From Tanypteryx hageni (Eukaryota > Arthropoda > Insecta > Odonata > Petaluridae), in NCBI GenBank assembly GCA_028673005.1, contig CM054114.1:18351137-18415136 (forward strand): DNA of 64,000 bases. The letters are read 5' to 3'. The notes beneath the pieces are model-generated. The model saw only the letters and a list, made by a program, of their open reading frames with translations. It did no database searches and was not told where the DNA came from. Position numbers and translations under genes: made by a program. This document shows, piece by piece, positions 1 through 10,815 of this stretch (position 1 is its first letter; the number at the start of each line of letters is the position of its first letter).

Positions 1-660
1 TGAAAACTTAATGATCCAGATTGAAATTAATACGGTATTATTTAAAAAAAAATACATTTTAAAAAACAATTTTTTTAGTAAACAAAAATTTGTAACAAAC
101 CTTTTCAATGAATGAATGAACTGTACCTATACTGAATACGTTTGTTCAAAATATATGCCGAATATGTAAAAATGACATGTTATTTAACAAACTAGAGATC
201 TAATGAATTCATTTTTGAGCAATGATGTTCAGTGAACAATTATTATGCGAATGATTCCCAAAAGTGAAATAAACTTTTCTTGTCTACTGGCAAATATCGT
301 TTCGCAGATGTCAAAACAAATGATGGCATAATTCACCAGAGTTCTCCCATTCAACAGTTTTACGCCATAAATTCTCTAATTGTGATTTTTGTCTTACATT
401 CCTTTTAAATAACAAATCTTTTCAATGAATTAACGAACTATAACTATACCAAATACGTGTTCAAAATAGACGCCGAATACGTACAAATGACATGTTATTT
501 AACAAACTAGAGATCTATTGAATTTTATTTTTGAATGATTGCATTCAGTGAACAATTGTTACGCGAACGATTCCCAAAAGTGAAGTAAACTTTCCTTGTA
601 TATTGGCAAATATCATTTCGCAGATGTCAAAACAAATGATGACGTAATTCACTGGAATTT
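1..660 (+). repeat. Tandemly duplicated ~315-bp non-coding part of a pogo-type element
   Basis: Two diverged direct copies lie at about 95-405 and 411-655. Both run from a 'caatgaat' stretch through 'gacatgttatttaacaaac' to 'cgcagatgtcaaaacaaatg'. A third copy lies at about 34175-34490. The pair leads straight into a broken pogo transposase, so I infer it is the element's region upstream of the transposase. The element's left end is outside the window. Confidence 0.7.
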
Positions 661-679
661 CTGTAATTAACATCTAATT

Positions 680-1164
680 ATGCTATCAGTGAAAAAGATG
701 CAAAATCTGCAATTATAAAAACGACGTAACAAAAAACATGAGTTACATTAATGCTGGCTGTTTTAGCAGATGGATTAAAATTTCAACCATATGTTATCCT
801 AAAGCAAAAACAATGCCTACAGGAATTAGAGGCAGATGATAATAGATGGATGTCAAAAGAACTTATGAGAGATTGGTTGCACGTTATCTGGAATAGAAGA
901 CCAGGAGCACTATTAAGTAAAAGAGTGATGCTTGTACCAGATGCATTCAAAGGACACACAACTCCTGAAGTTAAAGATTCAATTAATGGAATGAATACTG
1001 GCCTTGTAATAATACCTGGAGGAATGAAATCACAGCTTAAAGTTCTTGATGTTGCTATTTACAATCCATTCAAAGATAATTTAAAAGGTGTATATTCTGA
1101 GTGGTTAGTGAGCATCGAGGGTGACGATGACTGCTGTAGTATAAAGACCTATGATATTCTATAA
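680..1164 (+). pseudogene. pogo/Tigger-type transposase fragment (DDE core and C-terminal part)
   Basis: The reading frame from 751 to 1164 gives 137 residues and resembles the DDE nuclease core of pogo/Tigger (CENP-B-like) transposases. Recognisable pieces are LAVLADGLKFQPYVI, WMSKELMRDW, WNRRPGALL, DAFKGH, VIIPGGMKSQLKVLDV and a C-terminal YSEWLVS. About 70 bases of related coding lie upstream (KDAKSAIIKTT) but are broken by a stop near 729. The N-terminal helix-turn-helix is missing. No start codon is meaningful here. This is a dead relic in a PNPT1 intron or in its 5' flank. Confidence 0.85.
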
Positions 1165-1285
1165 AATTATGGGCCCAATAAAAGTTTTGCTAGTTTTGTG
1201 GAATTTTTAATTTTTGCAGGAATCATATGTATTAGATCATAAAACCTTTTTTCTGTTTTGACAGTCCAGAAAAGGGGGTTGTCTT

Positions 1286-1670
1286 AGATTCGAGGTCGTC
1301 TTGGATTCGGGTAAATATGGTATTTGTTGTAAGGCATTGCAACTAAATGGTTTTTCACAATCTATCGACGTTTGACCATTCTTTTTCTCTTTCCTCTTTG
1401 TTTGTTACCACTTCTATCATTTTTGTTCATCTTCATGGTTTTATCTTAGTTCTTATTTGTTTGTTCCTCATTTTGCCACTCTCTCCCGACGTTTGATTCT
1501 TCTTTTTTCTTCATTCTTCATTTATTATATTTTTTGGCATTTCTGAAAATTTCCTGCAGTAAAACTGTGTGCTCTCTGCTAGTTAGTATTAAAAGATTAG
1601 ACCTTGTTTTTATTGTGGTCATCTTAAATCCAAAGTTGTCTTTCTTTCAGGTTAATATGGTATGTTGTAT
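1286..1670 (+). repeat. Right ends of pogo-type elements (two related copies)
   Basis: A terminal motif, 'ttggattcgggtaaatatgg' followed by TA, ends at 1320. A diverged copy ('gtggtcatcttaaatcc', then 'ggttaatatgg' and TA) ends near 1666. A third copy ends at 27794. I read these as right terminal inverted repeats of one pogo family with TA target sites. The pyrimidine-rich DNA between the first two shows no coding. Confidence 0.55.
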
Positions 1671-2100
1671 TATTAAATAGGAGTTTTTGAGTGTTACAGG
1701 AATTTGTTGAGCATGGCTTGCCTTTAATACTTAAAATTACAGTAAAAGAGAAGACTAACACTAATAGTTTGTTCCTAAGTGAACGTTAATTTTTATATGA
1801 GGTGAATTTAAAGTTTTTAAAATATAATAAAAAGGAAAGTGTTTCGAGCATTATAACACTTTTTGATGCTTGTTTGGTCTCTTTGCCATGGTAGTATAAT
1901 ACAATATGTAGTACATATTATATTAGAAGTGATATAATTTGATGAGCAACTTCACTAAATAATTTATTTCTCAAATTGCATAAATTTTAAAGTCTCTTAT
2001 TTTGGAATTTAAAAAATTGAATTTTAGCAGCAGAATTCATAATGAAACAAATTTTTTAAATGTATTTTTAATTTTTACATAAAATTTTAATTCATTACAG
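1671..2100. other. Intron end, nothing recognised
   Basis: AT-rich sequence with no coding or repeat structure that I can support. It ends in the 3' splice site 'ttcattacag' before the PNPT1 exon at 2101. Confidence 0.6.
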
Positions 2101-2294
2101 TGGCTTGAAAGAAAAAAACTTCTTTCTACATTACGAATTCCCTCCGTATGCTACAAAAGAGGTTGGACGCTCTGGTCCGATTGGAAGAAGAGAAATGGGA
2201 CATGGGGCATTAGCCGAGAAAGGTCTTCGTGCTATTGTCCCTTCAGATTTTCCATTTGCGATTAGGCTAACATCAGAAGTTTTAGAATCAAATG
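2101..2294 (+). CDS. PNPT1: PNPT1 exon: start of the second RNase PH domain of mitochondrial polynucleotide phosphorylase
   Basis: This exon encodes the opening of the second RNase PH catalytic domain of PNPase, a 3'-5' phosphorolytic exoribonuclease of mitochondria. Diagnostic pieces are [29 protein letters not shown] and [16 protein letters not shown]. It is bounded by 'attacag' and 'aatg|gtaagc'. The first base (2101) completes a codon from an exon upstream of the window, and the last base (2294) is the first base of a Gly codon finished by the next exon. No start codon belongs here, because the N-terminal RNase PH domain and mitochondrial targeting signal must lie further upstream. The minus-strand frame over the same bases is a shadow. 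Confidence 0.95.
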
Positions 2295-3479
2295 GTAAGC
2301 ATTCATATTTGTTCTTGACTTTTTCTATATTTTTTGTGTACAACTTAAGTTGTGAATAATTTTATCATGGAAAACAGTTGGTTGTTGAAGGGAATTTTTG
2401 CTAGTATCATTGAATTAATCTACCTCTCTGTGATAATTTTAATGAACATCGATCTCTCATATTAAATATCACCAAAATGTTTTAGCATAAAGAAGTTAAA
2501 ATAATCAGGAAGATTTTTGCACAATATATTCTTTGAATTTTTATTATGTTTCTGTCTTATTTACTTTCATATTGTAATTAACACTCTCCAATTAATGATG
2601 AAGATAATTGTTATAGCCACAAAAAGTTTCGAAAGACCAAATATATAATAGAACAAAGCAGGTTAGTGGTGATCCAGTTAACGTTAAATCTTGAATGTTT
2701 TGTTTAGGCTGGTTTCCAAAGGAAACATAGCCTTATAAAATTGTTCTGTCTCTTTGTGTGTCCCCTACTAACAACTTTTGCATCAATGGACCGATTTTCA
2801 TGCAACTTTGTATGATCCTTGTATTTTATTTGGCGACAATTGAAGTCTTGGGTTCAATTATAAGATAATTTTTCCCTATTTGTTTTACAGTAGAAGTCTC
2901 AAATCCATCGTGCAGAGATGTTTTCTTTAATACTTTAAAATATCTTTATATATCGGAGCGAGGCTTGTACTGTTCTAAGGAAAAAAGAATGTAGATTCTA
3001 ATTCTTATCACAGAATTTTGATAATTTATCGTATTTTCTTGAATTTCTACTAAAACATAGCACTTTTGCATTTTAAAGAGCATTTATCGGATTTATTGTT
3101 GCTATGGAGACGATTGTTACTGAACTTGGCTTGAGCATAGACAAGTGAACAGATGGGTTATTTTTTCCATTCGACTACCCTTCAGCGATGGATAGTTGAT
3201 CCATAAATATTAGTGTATAAACAGTAACATTTATTAAATTCGTTTATTTAAAAAATTATATGCAAAATAGGTCAGAAAGAGATTTTGACATTGCTTTTAG
3301 TATTTTAACCCATTAGGGATGGAATTAAATGCCAGAAAATAGCCAATTTGTTACCTTTTTGGGAAAAGTCCGATAGAAAAAGAATGTTAACTCTAATCAG
3401 CTTGAAACTTTCACTGGGCCATACTAAGAGTCTATATTAACTATTAAAGTACTAACCGAGGCTTTTTATTGCTAATTAT
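2295..3479. repeat. Intron with a copy of a dispersed repeat at about 2700-3170
   Basis: From about 2706 the sequence matches the blocks at 56388-56820 and 60358-60480. Shared phrases are 'accaatggaccgattttcat' (here 'atcaatggaccgattttcat'), a 'tttatttggcga' segment, 'catgcagag' and 'aatgtagattctaatt'. No coding is visible. The class is unknown. The rest of the interval (2295-2700 and 3170-3479) shows nothing recognisable. Confidence 0.6.
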
Positions 3480-4335
3480 TGGAGATTCAGATGGAATTCT
3501 CTGAAGCAAGTGTCAATGCACAGCCCTTTTTCACAAACAGAACATACAAAAATTGTCCTCTTCCTAATTCCTTTTCCCTGGAATACCACACATTATTTAT
3601 GCAAAAGTTTATTCTTCTCATTTCTTTTCACTTGATCTGGATAGTGGCACTCTCCAAAATTATGTAAAGGAGGAACTGTAGCTCTACGTCCATGCGCCTT
3701 TCTGCTACTGTAGCCTCCAATGAGGTCTCCGATTATATTCAAATAGAATTTTTTAAGGGGAAAAGTTGGCTTATTGGTAGCTTGTTTGTAGTATATATAA
3801 GAATTTACTACCATTCTTTTTATTAAATCAAACATCAGTCTATGCCACCACTTTTTTGAAGGAATGTGCAAACTGTACATAATTGATCATTTCGATCTAA
3901 TCCTCCCATGAATTGATTGTATAACCTCACAATCTCAGGACAGCACACTTCCACCTTCGACCGATCCTTCTCCTTTTTTTTCACAGACTGCAGAGCCACT
4001 CACAGTCCCCTTGGTTACTTTGCTTCCAGTCCTTTGTGTTTGCTCTCAAACCGTTTTTGGAGAGTTCCATAAACTGATCTGGTGACGTAAAAAATCTATC
4101 GCAAATAAGGGTGCAGCCTGACCCAAAGAGAGGCTCTGCAAGTTCCACCCAAACCCAAATTATTCTTTTTAACTGTCCCTTTCCCTGTATATGATTCTAA
4201 ATGAAAAACAAATCCCGATGTTCCGTCTGCTCTTCCCCACCACTTGAATCCCCTTTTGATGGGTTTTATCGGCATATATTGTTTCATTGAAGAGCGGCCA
4301 GTAAATTTCACCATCGCTTCATCTATGAATAAAAG
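3480..4335 (-). pseudogene. piggyBac (PGBD-like) transposase, N-terminally truncated relic
   Basis: On the minus strand, 4335-4096 reads FIDEAMVKFTGRSS, then KQYMPIKPIKRGFKWW and YTGKGTVKKNN. This is the first catalytic-Asp region of piggyBac transposases. After a gap the frame at 3880-3593 gives KKWWHRLMFDLI, VVNSYIYYK and GGYSSRKAHGRR, typical of the C-terminal third. A final Cys-rich piece, CSVCEKGLC with a following CF and FH, lies near 3500. Stops and frame changes separate the pieces, and everything before the first Asp is absent. It abuts a Jockey LINE fragment at about 4340, which may have caused the truncation. Confidence 0.85.
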
Positions 4336-4344
4336 GTCAATTCA

Positions 4345-4943
4345 ACAGGTTAGCAAAACAAAATTTTTCAGTATCATTTTGGCCGATGTTAACTGGGAAA
4401 GTCATATCAGTTATCTATCTGGCAAATTAAGTTCTATTTGTTTGATTTTAAGATATCTGAGGACTACAATCAGTAATGATGTTTTATTATGGTGAATTTT
4501 ATACCCACATTGTATACAGTGTTGTATTTTGGGGTAGTTCCTCTCAAGCTGTAAAATTATTTAAATTACAAAAGAGAGCAGTCTGCGTTATAGCTAGAAA
4601 ATCTTATCGCTCTCCATGTCAACCAATCTTCAGGGAATTAGGTATCCTTCCTCTTCCATGTATTTATGTATTTTCTTTGCTAATTCACATCAAGGATAGT
4701 CTCGATTTGTTTAGTAAAAATTCAAACATTCATGATCAAAATACTAGTAGACAATGATTTGCAACTATATCATGTTCATTACAAAACAACTAGTCTGGGG
4801 CCAAAGGGAATGGGTTTGCAGATATATAACAAATTGCCTAATGCATTGAAAATTGTTACATCAAGTACTGTATTTAAAAAGAGTTCAAGATTTGTTAATA
4901 TCAAAAATGTACTATTTTGTATTTTGCAGACTGTTTCAATTAA
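4345..4943 (+). pseudogene. Jockey-type LINE, 3' end of the reverse transcriptase ORF
   Basis: Pieces in shifted frames resemble the C-terminal part of Jockey-group ORF2: WESHISYLSGKLSSICL, a YPHIVYSVVFWGSSSQA segment, FKLQKRAVCVIARKS, FRELGILPLPCIYVF and LGPKGMGLQIYNKLPNALK. At least two frame breaks occur, near 4490 and 4740. The body is interrupted at the TTAA 4940-4943 by a piggyBac element. It resumes at 7438 with an AT-rich 3' tail, AATAAA at 7511 and a short (TTA)n run, as expected for a LINE end. The 5' side was lost, as in most LINE copies. Confidence 0.75.
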
Positions 4944-7437
4944 CACCTTGTGTACGGGGCATTTAAATGCCTCCATATCGCCTGTTCTGGGCGAATTAAA
5001 GTTACTCAATTTAAAATGTAGTTGAATTATATAAATTTTCATAACTTAGTTATTTATTAAAATTTCAAGTTGAAATCTTGAATAAATATTCACCAATGAT
5101 GTTAATATTTTTTGCTGGTGTGATAATGCAGGAAGCATTTTCCCTTGTGCAACGGGACACCGTAGAATGAGCAAACATACCGCATCTCTTTCCTCTTGTT
5201 GTTTGCTGCGCACACTTTGCAAGCCCTGGAAGGATATTTTTTCTTCCCCTTTCCTACAATCGGCTCTAGATGATGTTTGCTCAAACTATCCGCAAGTCTC
5301 TCTGGATGATCTTTTTTCACAGCGTGCTTAGTAGGCTTTTCAGTCTCTTCAACCTCGTCATTCGAAGACTCACCCAATTCTTCCCTACTACACGCCCAAT
5401 GTTTCACAATGTCAAGTAAAAAAGTTTTGAATCTAATTTTACTGGAGTTATTCAAAGTTTTATACACTCTAAATGAATTGAAAAGAGCACAATTTATTAG
5501 CCATAACACAACCTTTTTGGACCATTTAATTGTTTTCCTCAAGATTGTATAAAAGGACAAATACATGTCTGCCGTATCTACTCCTTTCATACACTGATTG
5601 TATCTTACAATGCACGTAGGCTTTTTCACTGGCAGTCCTGTGATTCTGTTCTTCTTTTTGGTATTACTCATACTAGCATTGTGAATCGTACTGATCATCC
5701 TAACCTCCCTTTTGTCCTTCCAGACGAGAAGTAAAACTTGACCTTTACAATAATATGTGAATTCTCCCTTTTTCAATTTTTTTGCTTCATCCTTCAATAA
5801 GACAGGAAGGCCCCTATTCGATCTAATTGTCCCACAAACTCTTGTATTCTGTTTAATTAGAAGTTCTGCTATTTTAACGCTATTGTGGTAGTTATCCTGA
5901 TATATGTGATGCCACAGATTTGATACTGGTTTCAAAAGTGATAAAATAGTGTCCTCTAATTTTTTCCCTTCTGCCGCATATATTTCCAAATTTGCAATAT
6001 AGCCTGAATCACTTTCACATACCATGTGAACAAGTAAGCCGTATTTCACTATTTTTGCGGCGTTATACATCCTAAATTTGAGCCGTCCCCTCCAAGGTAT
6101 CACCACTTCATCAAGGGATAACTCCTGTTTTGGTTTATATACGTTTTGAAATTTTTCAACGAAGTAATCAACCACGGGCCTTATTTTGAATAGTCTGTCT
6201 GTCGTGTCTGACAAAAAATCATTATTGTTGAAATGCCATGATCTCCATATCTGTTCAAACCTGTCTCGACTCATTATTTTTCCAAAAATGGCAGTCTCAA
6301 TGAAAGGATCAGTGCTCCAGTACTCTTTTAGAATATCTTTCCTCTTGGCCCATAAGGATTATTATAGAAAGGAACTTTTTCATTTCAGGAATTGTATTGT
6401 TCGACCAATTCTTTTATTTGGGGGAATATTTGTATTTATCTATATTTTGACTGTAATATAGGTTAGATTCATAACATAGAATTTTGAACAAGTCATCACC
6501 AAAAAAAGTTTTACAACATCAGAGAGGCTTTCACAGTTTTCTGGTAAATGTTTTACCCTAGGCAAACATAAATGTTCCTCCACATTTATTTCCGTATCAT
6601 TTTTTCTTCAAACGGTATCACCCGTAAATTTTCCTCAACTTCAATTATTTCAGATTCACTATCACTAATTACACGAGGAGCTTTTCTTTTTCTCACACCG
6701 AATAAAACACTATCATCACTTTCTTCCTCACTACTGTAAATTTCTTCATTGTCCTCACTCGGTACATCTGATAAATCATCTGTATATAAATCACCCAAAG
6801 TTTCATCATCGTATATCTCTCCAGATCCCACCATGGGTAGTAAATAGAACGTAAATTTATAAGAAAAATTAAAAATTAATACCTATTATTGTATAAGATA
6901 ATTGTACCACAATTTTTAGATGTACTATGTCTTCACTATGGCATATGATATAAAGTGACACACAATAACACCGCACACACAAAACATCCGAACGCTGAAT
7001 CAGTTATTCCAAAACTAATAATTTCTGCTGATCCATCTCTTCTTGTCACTACTGTTGACAAATCCCTGACAGAGGCTATAAATGACTCAATGTGCTTTCT
7101 ACATCATAGAAGAATAAACAGACTCCAACAAGTAAACAAGATTAAAAAATGCAAGGAATGCGTTTTTGTCCCAAAGCTGCAGCTCGGAATGTTAATGAAT
7201 GAATGTTAATGAAAATAATTTATTATGGTTTAATGGATATGAGAAATTCTACAAAAATCTTTCATTAAATGCATACAACCTTTATAATGAATATGGTTGA
7301 AGAAAACATGAAATATCGGAGTTAAAAAAGACAAAGGAGAAAAGAAATGACATAAACGAAAAAACTGAGATTTCTGTGCCCTGTACGCTATCGTTGGCAC
7401 GAAAAAACGGAAATCTCCATGACCCGTATGCAACTTG
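4944..7437 (-). mobile_element. piggyBac element P1 inserted in the Jockey LINE, TTAA flanked
   Basis: TTAA sites lie at 4940-4943 and 7438-7441. The inner ends, read inward, are CACCTTGTGTACGGGGCAT and CAAGTTGCATACGGGTCAT, about 14 of 19 matching. The transposase lies on the minus strand between them. The left end also matches the ends of the intact element at 21708-23921 (CACTTTGTG), so they belong to one family. About 600 bases between the transposase start and 7437 show no coding. Confidence 0.8.
5102..6834 (-). pseudogene. piggyBac transposase P1, frameshifted N-terminal half and open C-terminal half
   Basis: The start is the ATG at 6834, opening an acidic N-terminus (DLYTDDLSDVPSEDNEE) like that of the intact copy at 21964. 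Frameshifts or stops follow near 6590, 6430 and 6340. From 6274 to 5102 there are 390 uninterrupted residues holding the three expected Asp sites: SLDEVVIPWRGRL, YQDNYHNS and KGVDTADMYLS. The C-terminal Cys-rich domain begins CKVCAANNKRK. One CxxC Cys is replaced by Tyr (CSFYGVPLH, against CGFCCVPLH in the intact copy), so zinc binding would probably fail as well. Confidence 0.9.
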
Positions 7438-7535
7438 TTAATTCTCTTTTGAAATTATGACTTTGATGTTTTGACTTGTCCTATTCAATTGTAAATATTG
7501 ACTTTGGATCAATAAATTTATTATTATTGTCTTTC
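7438..7535 (+). mobile_element. 3' tail of the Jockey LINE beyond the piggyBac insertion
   Basis: Directly after the right TTAA copy, the sequence carries AATAAA at 7511-7516 and then a (TTA)n run. This fits the 3' terminus of the LINE whose ORF ends at 4943. Confidence 0.55.
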
Positions 7536-7694
7536 AGTCATTTTTCAGCAGAAAAGTTTTGATCAATATTTTATCTTTTTCAAAATTGAATCCTCATAGA
7601 AACAGTTTTGCAACTTAATTTTGTAGAACTTAAGAGAAGGAAGGGAAGTGTAATTGCTCCTTGACATGATGAGTATTATTCCTAGGTCTCTTAA

Positions 7695-8291
7695 CCCTAG
7701 AACTACCGATTGATTTTCATTAGTGTGGACTACAATGGGGGATGAGGGGGCTCAGAGGCCAACCATCTAAAGTGCAATATTTTGAACCTATCATGATATA
7801 TTTAAAAATAACATAGGAATATAACTATACAATTTTAGTAATTTATTTGAAATGGTATGTACATTATACACTATAAAGACAAAAATATTTACATTAAAGG
7901 AATTTTTTTACATTTTTCATCATGCTTTCAAGATCAGATTAATATTGCAGTAAGATTGTTTTTACAAAAATAATAACAAATTGATTAGAAAAACGATCTA
8001 ATCTGATTCATCTGACAAAACAGTTTAAACAAATAGCTCGCTTCATGCTGTGCTTTCCACACACATGTTGCCCTTTAAGTTAGGCCACCCGAATGTCAAG
8101 GTATGCAGCCAATTGTGAACTAATTTGCAGAAAATTGAAATATGCATACATTGATGGTAAACTTTGGGTAATTATTTTACATAAGTATCTGCACGATGTA
8201 ATAAAATATCCAGATTTTTCCTTTGTTTTTAAAAGAGAAACATGAAAAAATAAATTGTGGACCTCAGAGACCTCCCTTGGTCGTTCTAGGG
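7695..8291. mobile_element. Non-autonomous piggyBac MITE, 597 bp, with TTAA duplication
   Basis: TTAA lies at 7691-7694 and 8292-8295. The ends read inward are CCCTAGAACTACCGA and CCCTAGAACGACCAA. The interior is AT-rich with no ORF. The TIR begins CCC rather than CAC, so it belongs to a different piggyBac family from P1 and P2. Confidence 0.85.
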
Positions 8292-8496
8292 TTAATAAAG
8301 AAAGACCCTAAACATCTAAATGCTACCCTTGAAGAATAAGTGCATTTTCAATTTACCATTTAAATTTTATAACAGTGATTCAAATATCCCATTTTGCTTG
8401 GGAAACTATAAATCTTAATCATTCATTTTTATTAGTGTGTTTTCTTAATGAAAAAATCTGGTTATGTGGTCTCTCTGTTTGCCCATGTATCTGAGA

Positions 8497-8661
8497 AAAG
8501 TAGAATACTCCTTTAGCCAAAACAGCTAGAGGGCTGCAAACCCAACTGGCTTCCAGTCACTGGTGAAACAGGTTCTACCCCTGACGATGCCCACCTTGTG
8601 GGCGAAATGCATTGGGTTTGCAGCCCTCTAGTTGTTTTGGCTAAAGGAGTATTCTACTTTT
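8497..8661 (+). repeat. Foldback element with a hammerhead-ribozyme-like core in its loop
   Basis: Arms 8497-8545 and 8612-8661 are nearly perfect inverted repeats of about 49 bp. Between them lie CTGACGA (8581-8587), a 6-7-bp hairpin TGCCCAC/CTT/GTGGGC (8588-8603) and GAAA (8604-8607). That is the order of the conserved hammerhead core around stem II. I could not find a convincing cleavage-site strand. Hammerhead motifs are known from Penelope-like retroelements, which would be one source. Confidence 0.5.
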
Positions 8662-9007
8662 GTTAGTTTTGGCCAAAGTTATTGAGCTACTATCAATTAT
8701 CATGTATCTGAGGCCAATCTACTTTTTTGTTTTAAGAGATAGTATTTGGAAAATTCTTTACATTTTCCAAGTAGTTAATGTATTTCCCAATAGGTGGCTT
8801 CAAATTTGAAAAATTCAAAACTTTGGAATGGTACTGTCACCAAACTACTGAATTTAGAAGTGGGAAGTTTTCATGCATGGGAAGGTCTAGTGAGGGTCTA
8901 AATTCCAATGATAGGAGAAGCAAACCATAGCTGAAAATTTTGAAGAAAACGTGCTTTGGCAAAGGTATTTTACTTTCTTTATAATGTAATTCATGTATTA
9001 CTTTCAG

Positions 9008-9171
9008 GATCTTCTTCCATGGCTTCAGTTTGTGGAGGTAGCTTGGCTCTAATGGATGCTGGTATTCCAGTTTCAGCTCCAGCTGCTGGTGTAGCTATGG
9101 GTTTAGTTACACGCTATGAAGGAGATGATACCAAGCATATTGAAGATTATAGAATATTAACGGATATTTTG
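9008..9171 (+). CDS. PNPT1: PNPT1 exon: RNase PH domain 2, phosphate-site region
   Basis: The exon opens with two bases that complete the Gly codon split from 2294. It encodes [18 protein letters not shown], then [12 protein letters not shown] and ends YRILTDIL. The SSSMA..CGG..AL segment is among the most conserved in PNPases and forms part of the active-site pocket. The acceptor is 'ttactttcag' and the donor follows at 'ttg|gtatga' in phase 0. The 164-base length keeps the frame. Relative to vertebrate proteins a short acidic loop is shifted ([14 protein letters not shown]), a normal site of variation. Confidence 0.96.
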
Positions 9172-9729
9172 GTATGATATGCTTCACTCCAATTATTTTG
9201 ACCTATGAAAGTTGAATTTTAATGTTTTCTTTATTCTTATTGTGCTTTATTACTGTCTGCTTACAGTAATTACTAGAGCCCGGAAGTTCAGGCACTATAA
9301 AATGTCAAAAGAGGCAGGCAAAATGGTTTAATAAAACAGTAAAATAGGCATTAAAAAGGCATTTATTTTAACGCAGATATTATTATTATATGAAGTTTAT
9401 ATGGAATAGGAATAACATTTCAATAAAATATGATTGCGATCACTATTGATAACGTCTTCAAGTTATGAACTATTACATGAGACAATGAGATGATTTTTTA
9501 AATGTTCAAAAACTCGGTCTTCTGTCAGTTAGGATGCGTTTTAAAAGTGAAAAGGATCTCTCTACTTCCATGGAAGTGAAAGGCTTATTTAAAACAAGCT
9601 GGGAGACTCGCCTCAATTTCTGCACTATTTTCCCCTTCTAGAATCATCGCAATTATTTTCATTGTATCCAAATCTTTGTTGGCACACAACACTTTTTCAC
9701 ACTTGTTTTCACAACTACACCCTTTTCAA

Positions 9730-10815
9730 CTGGAGCACTACACATTTCACCTTCATTGAATTGACCAATGTCTCCTCCCTTCTTTCAAGTAATGTAATGG
9801 CGTCTGGCAACTTTGAGAAGTAGTCTTTGATGTATGCCAAATTGTGACTGACAGACTTCTTTTCCAGGTATTCTTTGACAATACATATGGAGTAGGTGTC
9901 TTCTTTATCAAAATCATTGACAACTTCTTTTATCTTTTCAAGATTGGCATTCGGTAATAGAAGATTCTATGCTATGGTGAATAGTTGAGCGATTGTTGAA
10001 CTATTTGCGTTTTCCAAAGCTTCTGATGGAAGTAAACACATTTTTGATGGCTGACTAACCTCCATGGTTCCTATTATGACATTTCAACGAATCTTCCTAC
10101 AACGTCAGTAGTCTCGTCAATAGAGATCCAAATTTTCTTGTCCCCAACATATTCTCTGATATTTTGGATAACACAGCTGTATGCTTTATCTAAATAGGTT
10201 TTCCTCAATGTTGACTCACTTGGAACCTTTTTGCTTGTATATTTTTCCAAAAATGCTTTCAAAGAAATGTTTTCTAGTTCCATAAAGGAATGCTGGCTTC
10301 GACAAAAGATTTACACAAGTTGAAGAAAAACTCCGACTGCCTAGAACAGTGGTGCCCAACCTATGACCCGAGAGAGTATGATGAAAAAGCTATCCAAAAA
10401 ATTTATCACAAATTCGTACATTTTATGAAAATTTTAATATGGAAATGGTTGCCATAAAAACCTTATTTATGCTTGATTTTCACTTATATGGCTCCTTAGA
10501 ACATGTAGATAACTTTCCATTTAATCTCTAATCTGGCCCGCTGGAGAATTGGCAACTTTCAATGCGGTCCAGCGAAGGATTTGCAAACACCAATGTGGCC
10601 CGCCAGCAAAAAAAGGTCGGGCATCACTGGCCTAAAAGAAGCTGAATAAAACAAAGAGTCGTCTTCGTACTGCCGTCAGTCATCTTATTTGTTGCAGCTT
10701 TATGTTTTGAGGTGCTTATATGCTGTGAGACAAAGTACTTTTTCTCCAAATTCACCGACATTTCAGAAAGTTTACAAGCAGTGGTTGGATTAAGATAAAG
10801 GCGTAGCTGCGCCAA
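9730..10815 (-). pseudogene. hAT transposase relic, CGGBP1-like N-terminal half
   Basis: From 10815 the minus strand gives a piece with KKYFVSQHISTSKHKAA, resembling the end of a BED-type DNA-binding domain. The nested MITE interrupts it. It then continues as FFFNLCKSFVEASIPL, FLEKYTSKKVPSESTLRK and KIWISIDETTDVVGRFV (10283-10074), the start of the hAT catalytic domain with its SIDETTD aspartate. Near 9960-9740 further codons read TYSICIVKEYLEKKSVSHN and FSKLPDAITLLERREE in shifted frames. The C-terminal dimerisation region is missing, so this is an internally deleted relic. Confidence 0.75.
10347..10629. mobile_element. Nested hAT MITE, 283 bp
   Basis: TIRs read inward are CAGTGGTGCCCAACCT and CAGTGATGCCCGACCT. 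An 8-bp duplication is present (GCCTAGAA 10339-10346, GCCTAAAA 10630-10637). 'Ggcccgc' motifs recur near the right end. There is no ORF. It sits inside the older hAT transposase. Confidence 0.9.

Noticed and set aside
1..2100. An upstream PNPT1 exon before 2101
   Set aside because: I searched for the preceding RNase PH domain sequence and saw none. The previous exon must be outside the window.
2131..2343. 70-codon minus-strand frame
   Set aside because: Shadow of the PNPT1 exon at 2101-2294.
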